From positions 2,790,001 through 2,854,000 of the forward strand of contig NZ_CP156060.1 of NCBI RefSeq assembly GCF_039778605.1: 64,000 bases of DNA, in the 5' to 3' direction. This document shows positions 44,696-52,722 of the stretch, piece after piece. The notes below the pieces were generated by a model. It saw only the letters and a list, made by a program, of their open reading frames with translations, was not told the DNA's origin and searched no databases. Both the position numbers and the translations under genes were made by a program. Origin of the DNA: Flavobacterium sp. WV_118_3 (GTDB taxonomy: Bacteria > Bacteroidota > Bacteroidia > Flavobacteriales > Flavobacteriaceae). The stretch's first letter is position 1, and the number at the start of each line of letters is the position of its first letter.

Positions 44696-45704
44696 ATTTG
44701 GATTTCCATATAAATCCGTCCAATATATAATGGGTAAACTGTGGTACAACCAACAAGGGTACTAAAAGAAAATGCAACGCACTAAAGTCAAACGAGGCGG
44801 TACTGAAATGTTCCTGCCAAACCGTTATTTCCCACAGGTATTCTTCCGCGAAAGCAATACCCAGCAAAATTCCAACATAAAACAATAGGCTTCTATAATT
44901 TATTCTGCTACGCGAAACGGCTTCTACTTCTTCTTTCTGCTTTACTTCTTTTAAATAAACCAAGGCCATATACGGAATACCGTGCGAAACCACGTTTAAA
45001 GCCGTAAAAATCAAATCCTGATTAAAATAGACAATCCCAAAATACCAGGATAATGCCGTTCCTACGATCACCATGTTTTTCGGAACATTAAAATAGCGCT
45101 CTTTTACCGCCAGATATAAGGTCCGCACTACATAAACACTCAGTATGCCACAATACAAAACCGTTCCGATATCGATCAGAAAACTGCTTTCAAATTGCAA
45201 AAATTCCTGTGGCATAAACCAGCTGTAATTTCGCTGTGGTGACAAAAACCAGTACAACATCGGGTAGCCGGTAGCCGTATAAATGACCAAACTATCGAAA
45301 TATTTATTCGTTTTGATTCGGGCTTCGTTTCTGGAATACAACCGCATAAAACCATATTGCTGTCGGATAAAATGAAACACAGCGATATAGGCCAACACCG
45401 ACCAAAAAACGGCACTTCCAAAAGAGAACAACAGCATGCCTATTCCAAAACACGCTATCGGCACACCGATCAATAATTTTTTCCGCTTTTGAAATTCCGA
45501 CGCTACAAAATAGGTTTTAAACAAAGTCGCATACACATGTGCTACATCGATAAAAACAATCAGAAATAGCCAGGTATAAAACGAATAGTGTTGTTCTGCC
45601 CAAAGGATTTCTTTCTGAAAAAGCACAATCACTGCCAACACCAAAAATGGCGGTAACAGAATAAACAGACTGTCGGTTTTTGCTTTATGAATCCAAGGTT
45701 GCAT
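44694..45704 (-). CDS. Polytopic membrane protein of the SpeD/SpeE operon
   Basis: 336 residues, about eight membrane segments. His residues sit at conserved-looking intramembrane or interfacial places: FIDVAHVYATL, VFHFIRQQYGFMRLY, VVSHGIPYMALVYL and PQFTHYILDGFIWK. Several separated His in a membrane enzyme recall metal-dependent oxidases or hydroxylases, but I do not recognise a named family. It starts inside the oxidoreductase gene (20-base overlap) and is the last gene of the seven-gene operon. Confidence 0.6.
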   Translation of the reverse strand: MQPWIHKAKTDSLFILLPPFLVLAVIVLFQKEILWAEQHYSFYTWLFLIVFIDVAHVYATLFKTYFVASEFQKRKKLLIGVPIACFGIGMLLFSFGSAVFWSVLAYIAVFHFIRQQYGFMRLYSRNEARIKTNKYFDSLVIYTATGYPMLYWFLSPQRNYSWFMPQEFLQFESSFLIDIGTVLYCGILSVYVVRTLYLAVKERYFNVPKNMVIVGTALSWYFGIVYFNQDLIFTALNVVSHGIPYMALVYLKEVKQKEEVEAVSRSRINYRSLLFYVGILLGIAFAEEYLWEITVWQEHFSTASFDFSALHFLLVPLLVVPQFTHYILDGFIWKSK

Positions 45705-47310
45705 CGTTGATCATTTTATTTACGGCGTTAATCCCCTGGTGAAAAGCCTCTTCGAAAATGGAGATTCCCGCCAGATCCGAATGGGCAAAATAGATTTTAT
45801 TCGCTATGGGTTGTCGCGCCTGTTCTTTTTCGGATCCGAATAAAAATCCGGGAACAGGACTGATCATCCCGTGTCCCAAAAGATGAATATCGATGGTTTC
45901 GATGTATTGTTCTATATCCGGATGGGCTTTTTGCAAATCGGCTATGACCTGTTGTTTCCAGTATTCCTCATCCTTTTTGTACAAGGCTCGTCTGGTCTTG
46001 GGTATATCTGCCGACGAAAAGCTATGGTAATAGGTGATTACTTTTTTCGGTTGTACTTGTTGCAGCGATTGATGTTGATCATAAATATAACCCAATCCTT
46101 GGGCATCGTGTATCACATTGTCCCAACACAACGGATAGCTATGATTATCGATTAATTCCGCAACCGTTATCGTAGCCAGCAACCAAGGCGCATAATGAAA
46201 TGCTTTTGAAAATTCCTTCCTTCCGGTTAGCAAATACTGATTTACAAATTGTGGTGTCGCCAGAAGCACCCGATCGGCTATGATGGTAACCGATTCTTGT
46301 TTTTCATTGTCGAATGCCGCGATTGTAACGGTATCGTTTTGAATTTCCACCTGATAAACCAGATGCTTTTTTAATGTTTTCTGATCGGTATATTTTTTCA
46401 AATGTGATGCCAACCTTGCATTTCCTTCCGCCCAGGTTAACACGTTTTCTTTTTTATCGGCCGTAGCATCGTGTTTCCTTCCGCAGAAATAATGAATTCC
46501 CGCCCAAGCTGAAACATAGGCAACGCCCAAGCCGTAATCGTCCCGACAACAATAGTCGACATAATACCGCAACGCTTCTGTCGTAAATCCGTTGCGTTCC
46601 ATCCATTCCTGCATGGTAAGCGCATCCAAAGCTCTTGCTTCCGGATCTGTAGACGACAGTGCCAATGGGATGTCAAACCAATAGGCATTATCTATGCCTA
46701 TTGCTTTTCTAAAGAATTCCATTTTATCAAAAAACTGACGAAACTGTTCTTCTTCCGCTTTGGACGTTCCCAATCGCGGTACCAAACCTTCCTGCCAGCT
46801 GTTTTTATAATACAACCGCTCCTGAGGCGAAAACGTTAGCTGTTCTTCGTCAAATATCGGAAAACCTTTTGCATCATATCCGGTGATTATGTTGTTTTCT
46901 TCCAGAAATTGCAACAGTTCTTTATCCTGAAAATTGGGTAACGGAAGGTAATGCGCTCCCAACGGATATTTGGAATACCGGTTTTCGCCATTGGAGGAGT
47001 TACCCCCCAAATGGTCTTCCATCTCAAGCAATAAAAAATCGGTGATTCCTTTTTTGTGAAATTGTCGTGCCGCGCTAAGACCGGAAATTCCACCGCCTAC
47101 AATCAGGTATGGAATACGGATCTCCCGAGTTGGTTTCGGAAAGTTTTTCGCCCATAACCGATGCCCCAATATATGATTGGTTCCCGACAAGCGGATGAGT
47201 ATCCCGGCAACTTTCTCTTTACAGGATTGCACGAGCGGAAGCAACAGCAATGACGCTGCGATCCCTTTTAAAAATGTACGCCTTGATTTATAATTTTCCC
47301 CACTCTTCAT
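45685..47310 (-). CDS. Tat-exported FAD-dependent oxidoreductase (amine-oxidase-like)
   Basis: 541 residues. A twin-arginine signal (SRRTFLKGIAASLLLLPLVQSC) ending in a possible lipobox Cys points to export of the folded flavoprotein. It is followed by a Rossmann FAD site (LIVGGGISGLSAARQF, about 68-83), a second flavin-contacting stretch (LLLEMEDHLGGNSSNG) and a C-terminal flavin motif (IYFAHSDLAGISIFEEAFHQG). The fold is that of monoamine/polyamine oxidases. It overlaps the aminopropyltransferase gene by 23 bases, so an amine or aminopropyl-derived substrate in the envelope is plausible (inference). Confidence 0.75.
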   Translation of the reverse strand: MKSGENYKSRRTFLKGIAASLLLLPLVQSCKEKVAGILIRLSGTNHILGHRLWAKNFPKPTREIRIPYLIVGGGISGLSAARQFHKKGITDFLLLEMEDHLGGNSSNGENRYSKYPLGAHYLPLPNFQDKELLQFLEENNIITGYDAKGFPIFDEEQLTFSPQERLYYKNSWQEGLVPRLGTSKAEEEQFRQFFDKMEFFRKAIGIDNAYWFDIPLALSSTDPEARALDALTMQEWMERNGFTTEALRYYVDYCCRDDYGLGVAYVSAWAGIHYFCGRKHDATADKKENVLTWAEGNARLASHLKKYTDQKTLKKHLVYQVEIQNDTVTIAAFDNEKQESVTIIADRVLLATPQFVNQYLLTGRKEFSKAFHYAPWLLATITVAELIDNHSYPLCWDNVIHDAQGLGYIYDQHQSLQQVQPKKVITYYHSFSSADIPKTRRALYKKDEEYWKQQVIADLQKAHPDIEQYIETIDIHLLGHGMISPVPGFLFGSEKEQARQPIANKIYFAHSDLAGISIFEEAFHQGINAVNKMINDATLDS

Positions 47311-48805
47311 CGAAATAGCGCACTAAAATCTGATTGTCCAGTCGATTAATCTCCACGTCATTGGAAACCATATCTTTGGAAAAAAAATTAAATTTATCAA
47401 ACTGATAATTGTAAAACCGCAATCCATCTGCTTTCCTGTTTACAGTGGCAAAAGTAGCCTGCGGATTACGAGCCGCAATGGTATAGCCCCATTCACCAAA
47501 TGACGGCACATAGGCATGATAGGCATCCACTTTGGGAAAAATTTCATGTATTGTCTTATTGATGCACCAAAATGACTTCGGAGCAAAATATGGGGATGTT
47601 GTTTGAACCACAACAAAAGCCTCGGGAGTTAAAATCGTTTCTAACGATTTGTAAAAATTAAGCGAATACAATTTCCCAAGACTATAATTCGACGGATCGG
47701 GGAAATCGATAATCGCCACATCAAATTTTTCCGGACAGTTTTTAGCCCAGATATAAGCATCCTGATTGATCACCTTTACTTTCGGATCGGTTAAGGAATT
47801 TTTATTAAAGCCGGTTAGAATGGTATTCGTTTTAAACAGTTTTGTCATTCCTTCGTCCAAATCGACCAAGGTGATATTTTTTACCTCTTTGTATTTTAGG
47901 ATTTCCCGAACGGCCAAACCATCGCCACCGCCCAATACCAACACACGTTCTATTTTTTTCGCAGCGGCCATTACCGGATGCACCAATGCTTCGTGGTAAC
48001 GGTATTCGTCAGCCGAGCTAAACTGTAGGTTGTTATTAAGGTATAAACGATAATCACTTTTATTATGCGTCAGCACGATTCGTTGGTAGGGTGTCGAACT
48101 CGTATAAACAATATTCTCTCCATAGAGTTTGCCTTCCGAAAAGGACAAAATAGCTTCCGAAAATATAAAAACAAGCAATAACAACAGAAACGAGGCAATC
48201 GCTTTTACTTTTAAAACAAACGGTCGGTTTAATTCTTTTTTAATCAGAAAACACAAACCAATCGCAATTGCGATATTGATCATACCAAAAAACAAAGAAG
48301 TCCGCATTACGCCCAATTGCGGCACCAAAACCAAAGGGAATAATATCGACGCCAATAGTGCTCCGATATAATCGAACGTAAACACATTGGACACCAAATC
48401 GCGGAATTCCACACGGTCTTTTAGTATGTTCATCAGCAACGGAATTTCCAGTCCCACCAAACAACCGGTGGTAAACACTAGCAGATACAAGATAAACTGA
48501 AAATAATCGACACTTTCGAATAACAGAAACAGCACCACCGAACTTAAACCACCGACTAAGCCGACCAATATTTCGATTTCGACAAAGGTGTCCAGCAGTT
48601 TTTTGGTAATGAATTTTGAGAAATACGAGCCAATCCCCATTGAAAAGAGGTACACACCAATGATCAATGAAAACTGTTTTACGGAATCCCCTAAGAGGTA
48701 ACTCGCCAGTGTACCGGCAACGAGTTCGTATACCAATCCACAGGTTGCAATTGTAAAAACGGCGATAAGCAATAAAAATTCAAATCGGAGGAATTTTTTA
48801 CCCAT
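47288..48805 (-). CDS. Membrane-embedded spermidine-synthase-like aminopropyltransferase
   Basis: 505 residues: seven or so membrane helices (1-220) fused to a spermidine-synthase domain (about 230-480). The methyltransferase-like core has VLVLGGGDGLAVREILKY (near 290), LVDLDEGM, and IIDFPDPSNYSLGKLY, retaining the Asp residues that bind decarboxylated SAM and amine in SpeE. The membrane fusion separates it from the soluble SpeE and suggests a lipid or envelope acceptor. Its partner SpeD-like gene is in the same operon; it overlaps DUF350 (8 bases) and the oxidoreductase (23 bases). Confidence 0.8.
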   Translation of the reverse strand: MGKKFLRFEFLLLIAVFTIATCGLVYELVAGTLASYLLGDSVKQFSLIIGVYLFSMGIGSYFSKFITKKLLDTFVEIEILVGLVGGLSSVVLFLLFESVDYFQFILYLLVFTTGCLVGLEIPLLMNILKDRVEFRDLVSNVFTFDYIGALLASILFPLVLVPQLGVMRTSLFFGMINIAIAIGLCFLIKKELNRPFVLKVKAIASFLLLLLVFIFSEAILSFSEGKLYGENIVYTSSTPYQRIVLTHNKSDYRLYLNNNLQFSSADEYRYHEALVHPVMAAAKKIERVLVLGGGDGLAVREILKYKEVKNITLVDLDEGMTKLFKTNTILTGFNKNSLTDPKVKVINQDAYIWAKNCPEKFDVAIIDFPDPSNYSLGKLYSLNFYKSLETILTPEAFVVVQTTSPYFAPKSFWCINKTIHEIFPKVDAYHAYVPSFGEWGYTIAARNPQATFATVNRKADGLRFYNYQFDKFNFFSKDMVSNDVEINRLDNQILVRYFDEEWGKL

Positions 48806-49013
48806 GAATCGCTGCGCTTACTATCATTGAAATTCCGATAATAAATGCCGCCAGCACAATCGCTACCGCCACATTATTCTTTTCGGAAATTTCTTTCCAG
48901 GTATTTTCGGGTGTTAATTTTTCGATTACAAAATAAGACCCCAGCAAGATCAGCAATCCCAAAACGGAAAAGACCAAGGAGTTTAAAATAAGTTTTGTAC
49001 TGATAAAATCCAT
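48798..49013 (-). CDS. DUF350 family membrane protein (single unit)
   Basis: 71 residues with two membrane helices (about 10-30 and 48-68) joined by a short charged loop (EKLTPENTWKEISEKNNVA), the repeat unit of DUF350. Longer family members carry two or more units. Its function is unknown; from memory it recurs beside SpeD, SpeE and DUF4178 genes. Its stop overlaps the next gene's start by eight bases. Confidence 0.8.
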   Translation of the reverse strand: MDFISTKLILNSLVFSVLGLLILLGSYFVIEKLTPENTWKEISEKNNVAVAIVLAAFIIGISMIVSAAIHG

Positions 49014-49029
49014 ATTTTTTATTTTTTGG

Positions 49030-49224
49030 TTATTTATGATAAAATCGGTTTACATGATGGGTACGCGATTCTGACGTACCGTATTTTTCAACTGTGGCAC
49101 AATCGCAGATCCGGTTTCCTCCGATTACAAATTGCAAATACACCAAATAAACGACCAACCCCAATAGCAGTGGCCATTTATTTTGCATTATATAGGTTTG
49201 CATATTATTTTTCATGGTCATCAC
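49030..49224 (-). CDS. Small single-pass membrane protein of the SpeD/SpeE operon
   Basis: 64 residues (alternative ATG codons at 49221 and 49215). One membrane helix (WPLLLGLVVYLVYLQFVIGG) is followed by a short tail with a Cys pair (NRICDCATVEKYG) and the ending HHVNRFYHK. The tail motif suggests metal or heme binding or a disulfide, but nothing is proven. I recall similar small proteins with a CDC and FYHK ending in the same gene neighbourhood of other Bacteroidota. Two bases after the DUF4178 gene and 16 before DUF350. Confidence 0.65.
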   Translation of the reverse strand: MMTMKNNMQTYIMQNKWPLLLGLVVYLVYLQFVIGGNRICDCATVEKYGTSESRTHHVNRFYHK

Positions 49225-49226
49225 TA

Positions 49227-50453
49227 TTATTCATAAGGAGTATACGGACTATCTTCCCATCGTTTTACTTCGTTATACAGCTCTCCAAAGTAGGTAATTA
49301 ACACCATCACGGCCATAATAATAACCAGCATCCAAATATTCCAATAGGACGCTTTGTTCCAGGTTGCTGTTACCCTCATTCCGGTATTAGTAAAATCTTC
49401 CGGTGCTTTTACAACCGTAATCGCCAAATGGTATTTTCCGGCACTCACGCCACAGATACTAAAATCGTCCGACGTATCGCCTTCGGTCCAGCTTTCGCCC
49501 TCCGAATAACCGTGATAATATTCGACATCTTTATTGGCATATATCTCTTCGTTTGTCGTTTCGTTTACCAACGCCACCTGCGCATTGGCCCACGAATTAT
49601 CCACTCCGGAATTCACGGAAATGGTTAGTGGCGATGCACCGCCATTAAGTGTAAATGCCGGGGAAATATACTCTTTGTCATTGTATTCGCTAAAAGAAAT
49701 GTCATTGCTAAAAACGACTTCTTCCTGCTTATCGTGATACACATACAAATGCGTCAATAGAATCAACAAGGTAACCGAACAAAATATCAAAGCCAATTGT
49801 CGGACATTAAAAATATAGGGTTGTACCAATCCGATACCAATCCGGTTGGGCAATTCTGCCGTAGGCTTAAAAATACGTTTTATCTGCTTCTTTGAAATAT
49901 GTTCGCCCAAAAAAACCGTTCGCTCTTCTTTTTCTAACTTTTCAAAAGAGATCATATACGGTGGCGCGATAAGTTCGGCCATGGTTACCAATCCTGTTGG
50001 CAAACTCACATCAAAAAAACCAGCCGCTGCGGCGATTCTCGGCCTTGCAATATCATACAGCTTAAAAACCTTATCGTTATAATCGATTATTTTGGGATGG
50101 CCTTTTATAAAATCATCCGGAATTTCCCGTAACAAAATCCAGTGTCCGTTCACTTCCGATAAATACAAAAACTTAGCTGTCGCCGAGGCAAGAACATACT
50201 CTCTCCAATAGTAGTTTTGATAATTCTTGATTATCACTCCGGTAATGGTATACTCCTCACCTTCCAGTATTCCTTTTAGTCCCGGTGTAAGGCTACCAAT
50301 CTCTTTGTCGTATTTGTATTTGTCTTTAAAGGTAAAGTCGCCGGTTTCGGTTGCTTTATAAATACTAAAACAATTGGGGCAGACAAACTGTTTCACCGGA
50401 AACGGCACTTCAATATCTGTAGGGGTATCACATTGATAGCACGTAATTCTCAT
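49227..50453 (-). CDS. DUF4178 domain protein with zinc ribbon and membrane anchor
   Basis: 408 residues. An N-terminal zinc ribbon (CYQC at 5-8 and CPNC at 29-32) is followed by a DUF4178 domain (GLKGILEGEEYTITGVIIKNYQNYYWREYVLAS ... GHWILLREIP, about 55-180, read in parts). A membrane helix (LALIFCSVTLLILLTHLYVY) then leads to an extracytoplasmic beta-domain and a second helix near the C-terminus. DUF4178 proteins are thought to bind a ligand at membranes, often in stress loci. Second gene of the SpeD operon, two bases after speD. Confidence 0.8.
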   Translation of the reverse strand: MRITCYQCDTPTDIEVPFPVKQFVCPNCFSIYKATETGDFTFKDKYKYDKEIGSLTPGLKGILEGEEYTITGVIIKNYQNYYWREYVLASATAKFLYLSEVNGHWILLREIPDDFIKGHPKIIDYNDKVFKLYDIARPRIAAAAGFFDVSLPTGLVTMAELIAPPYMISFEKLEKEERTVFLGEHISKKQIKRIFKPTAELPNRIGIGLVQPYIFNVRQLALIFCSVTLLILLTHLYVYHDKQEEVVFSNDISFSEYNDKEYISPAFTLNGGASPLTISVNSGVDNSWANAQVALVNETTNEEIYANKDVEYYHGYSEGESWTEGDTSDDFSICGVSAGKYHLAITVVKAPEDFTNTGMRVTATWNKASYWNIWMLVIIMAVMVLITYFGELYNEVKRWEDSPYTPYE

Positions 50454-50455
50454 AT

Positions 50456-50818
50456 CTATCTGTTAATTTCAAAATTTTTAATAACATCCGCTTGAAAATA
50501 TTCGATATAATCGTTTGCTATAGTCTTCACTTTCGCGGTGTTATCCTGTAGGTAATTGCACAAATAAATATCCATCGTAAGCTGGTTGTATTCCGGCCAG
50601 GTATGAATACAGATATGCGATTCTTTTAAGCAGACAGCGATCGTAAAGCTATCATTTTCAAAAGAATGCACTACCACACCCACTTTTTCGAGTTGGTATT
50701 TTTGTAGTATCGTGTCCGTAAAAAGAACAAAATCCTGTGCCGCCGTAAGCTTGTTACTGTTTGGAACAGAAAGTGTCAGAAGTTGGTGTAATCCGGGAGA
50801 ATACGAAGTTTGTGTCAT
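50456..50818 (-). CDS. S-adenosylmethionine decarboxylase-like protein (SpeD family)
   Basis: 120 residues, prokaryotic short form. The self-processing site Glu66-Ser67 lies in KESHICIHTWPEYNQL. His72 and Cys87 fall at exactly the same spacing from the serine (+5, +20) as the catalytic His68/Cys83 and pyruvoyl-forming Ser63 of Thermotoga SpeD, so processing and activity are expected. It makes decarboxylated SAM, the aminopropyl donor for the SpeE-like enzyme encoded five genes downstream. First gene of the operon; promoter not identified. Confidence 0.88.
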   Translation of the reverse strand: MTQTSYSPGLHQLLTLSVPNSNKLTAAQDFVLFTDTILQKYQLEKVGVVVHSFENDSFTIAVCLKESHICIHTWPEYNQLTMDIYLCNYLQDNTAKVKTIANDYIEYFQADVIKNFEINR

Positions 50819-50885
50819 TAATTATACCCCATTCGGGAAATTTATCGCGTATGGTGATTATACGGCAGACTTTCCAAAATGTTAC

Positions 50886-50913
50886 AAAAAAAGCGAAGAA
50901 AAATCTTCGCTTT
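50886..50913 (-). terminator. Terminator of the ferredoxin gene
   Basis: AAGCGAAG / CTTCGCTT stem with T7 tract on the minus strand, five bases after the stop. Confidence 0.8.
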
Positions 50914-50917
50914 ATTA

Positions 50918-51247
50918 TTATTCCGGAGCCAACTCCAGTTGTAGTCCGTTTAATGCTTCCGTGATATGAATCTGACATCCAAGCCTACTGTTCTCTTTTA
51001 CATTAAAAGCTTCCGATAACATCGCTTCTTCATCGTCGTTCATTTCCGGCAGACCTACATCGTTGAGTATATAACACTGGCAGGACGCGCACATGGCCAT
51101 TCCGCCGCAAATACCAATGGTTCCTTCCGGTGCCAGTTCGTAGGCACGCACCAGCTCCATGATATTCATATTCATATCTGTAGGCGCCTGTACCTCATGA
51201 ACCGCTCCTTCACGGTCTGTAATGATTATTGTTACATCCTGAGACAT
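50918..51247 (-). CDS. Adrenodoxin-type [2Fe-2S] ferredoxin
   Basis: 109 residues. The four cluster ligands are Cys47, Cys53 and Cys56 (CGGMAMCASC, CX5CX2C) and Cys91 (RLGCQIH), the vertebrate/ISC-type arrangement. The role is electron transfer in Fe-S assembly or oxygenase systems. It lies two bases downstream of a ferredoxin-NADP reductase gene, its obvious electron source, and close to Nfu and Mrp genes involved in Fe-S handling. Confidence 0.93.
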   Translation of the reverse strand: MSQDVTIIITDREGAVHEVQAPTDMNMNIMELVRAYELAPEGTIGICGGMAMCASCQCYILNDVGLPEMNDDEEAMLSEAFNVKENSRLGCQIHITEALNGLQLELAPE

Positions 51248-51249
51248 GG

Positions 51250-52308
51250 CTATTCAATTGATTTTACAACCGCTTTTTCGGCTTCCTTACGGGTACCATC
51301 AAAACCGTCGACACCACTTACGGTGGTATATTTTAATACGTATTTTTTACCCGGATTCAGTTTGTTATACACACTCTGACACATTAAAGTCGCTTCGTGG
51401 AAACCACATAAAATCAGCTTTAATTTACCCGGATAGGTATTGATATCGCCAATGGCGTAAATCCCTTCGATATTGGTTTGATAGTCCAGCGCATTGTTTA
51501 CTTTGATCGCGTTTTTCTCGATTTCTAGTCCCCAGTTGGCAATAGCACCCAATTTTGGTGTCAATCCGAATAACGGGATAAAATAATCGGTTTCTACATT
51601 CATACGGGCGCCATTGATTTCGATATCTACCGACTCGATACGTTCAGACCCTTTAAAACCAACTACTTCGGCTGGTGTGATCAAACGAATTTTACCCGCT
51701 TGTTTTAATTCCTGAACTTTTTCAACCGAGTCCAAAGCACCACGGAATTCGTTTCGACGGTGAACCAGCGTTACTTCCGAGGCTACATTTGCCAAAAAGA
51801 TACTCCAGTCCAAAGCCGAATCGCCACCTCCGGAAATCACTACTTTTTTATTGCGGAATTTTTCAGGATCTTTTACAAAATACTCCACTCCCTTATCTTC
51901 CTGCTCGTAAAATTCCAAATCTTTCAGGATTGGTTTTCTCGGTTCGAAACTTCCCAATCCACCGGCAATAGCAACCGCTTTTGCGTGGTGTTGCGTACCT
52001 TTATCAGTGGTTACAATAAATGTTCCGTCTTCCCGTTTTTCTATCGTTTCCGCTTTTTCATTTAGCGTAAATCCCGGCTGGAACTGTTTGATCTGTTCCA
52101 TCAGGTTATCGACCAAATCGCCCGCCAATACCGACGGAAATCCCGGAATATCGAAAATGGGTTTTTTGGGATATAATTCGGTTAATTGTCCTCCTGGTTG
52201 TGGAAGACCATCGATAATATGACATTTTAATTTTAAAAGTCCGGCTTCGAATACGGCAAAAAGCCCTGTGGGACCGGCGCCAATAATTAGTATATCTGTT
52301 TCAATCAT
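51250..52308 (-). CDS. Ferredoxin-NADP(+) reductase, YumC/TrxB-like type
   Basis: 352 residues. Two Rossmann motifs: GAGPTGLFAVFEAG for FAD (about 10-23) and ISGGGDSALDWSIFLAN for NADPH (about 155-170), with IYAIGDINTYPGK near 290. The overall plan is thioredoxin-reductase-like but there is no CxxC redox motif, and a C-terminal extension is present, both typical of YumC-type FNR. It reduces the adjacent ferredoxin with NADPH. A GGACA/TGTCC repeat lies just upstream. Confidence 0.9.
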   Translation of the reverse strand: MIETDILIIGAGPTGLFAVFEAGLLKLKCHIIDGLPQPGGQLTELYPKKPIFDIPGFPSVLAGDLVDNLMEQIKQFQPGFTLNEKAETIEKREDGTFIVTTDKGTQHHAKAVAIAGGLGSFEPRKPILKDLEFYEQEDKGVEYFVKDPEKFRNKKVVISGGGDSALDWSIFLANVASEVTLVHRRNEFRGALDSVEKVQELKQAGKIRLITPAEVVGFKGSERIESVDIEINGARMNVETDYFIPLFGLTPKLGAIANWGLEIEKNAIKVNNALDYQTNIEGIYAIGDINTYPGKLKLILCGFHEATLMCQSVYNKLNPGKKYVLKYTTVSGVDGFDGTRKEAEKAVVKSIE

Positions 52309-52327
52309 TACGTAATGGATTAATTAA

Positions 52328-52341
52328 GGACACAAATGTCC
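52328..52341. promoter_or_regulatory. Short inverted repeat over the probable promoter of the FNR-ferredoxin operon
   Basis: GGACA-N4-TGTCC. On the minus strand it contains GACATTTG, one base off the TAnnTTTG element in its first two bases. Possible operator overlapping the -7 box, 20-33 bases before the ATG. Confidence 0.35.
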
Positions 52342-52430
52342 CTCGAATTATTTTCTTGTTCTATGACAAATATCAAGAAATTTAACGATGGAAGGCACTA
52401 TACTGTCTGTCAGGAAAAGACCCTGAAGAC

Positions 52431-52468
52431 AAAAAAAGTCCCGGCTTCTGTATCTCAAAAGCCGGGTA
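52431..52468 (-). terminator. Terminator of the mrp-nfu operon
   Basis: CCCGGCTT / AAGCCGGG stem with 11-base loop and T7 tract on the minus strand. Confidence 0.8.
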
Positions 52469-52481
52469 CTATATCCTGAAT

Positions 52482-52721
52482 TTATGCTACATTAACCACA
52501 GTTTCAATCTGCGGTGCATATTTTTTGATCGTAGTTTCCACTCCGGCACGCAAGGTCATTTGGTTTACGCTACAAGCCGTGCAGGCACCTTCAAGGCGAA
52601 CTTTTACGTGCTTATCGTCTTCTATTTCGATAAGGGTAATATCGCCACCATCCGAATTTAAGAACGGACGAATTTCTTCGAGTGCTCTTTCAACGTTTAG
52701 TTTGATTTCTTCTGTTGTCAT
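52482..52721 (-). CDS. NifU-like C-terminal domain protein (Nfu-type Fe-S carrier)
   Basis: 79 residues, the single Nfu domain. The cluster-binding pair Cys47/Cys50 lies in GACTACSVNQMTLR; the N-terminal LNSDGGDITLIEI is also conserved. It accepts and delivers 4Fe-4S clusters. It starts one base after the mrp stop, so the two Fe-S carriers are made together. Confidence 0.93.
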   Translation of the reverse strand: MTTEEIKLNVERALEEIRPFLNSDGGDITLIEIEDDKHVKVRLEGACTACSVNQMTLRAGVETTIKKYAPQIETVVNVA

Positions 52722-52722
52722 T

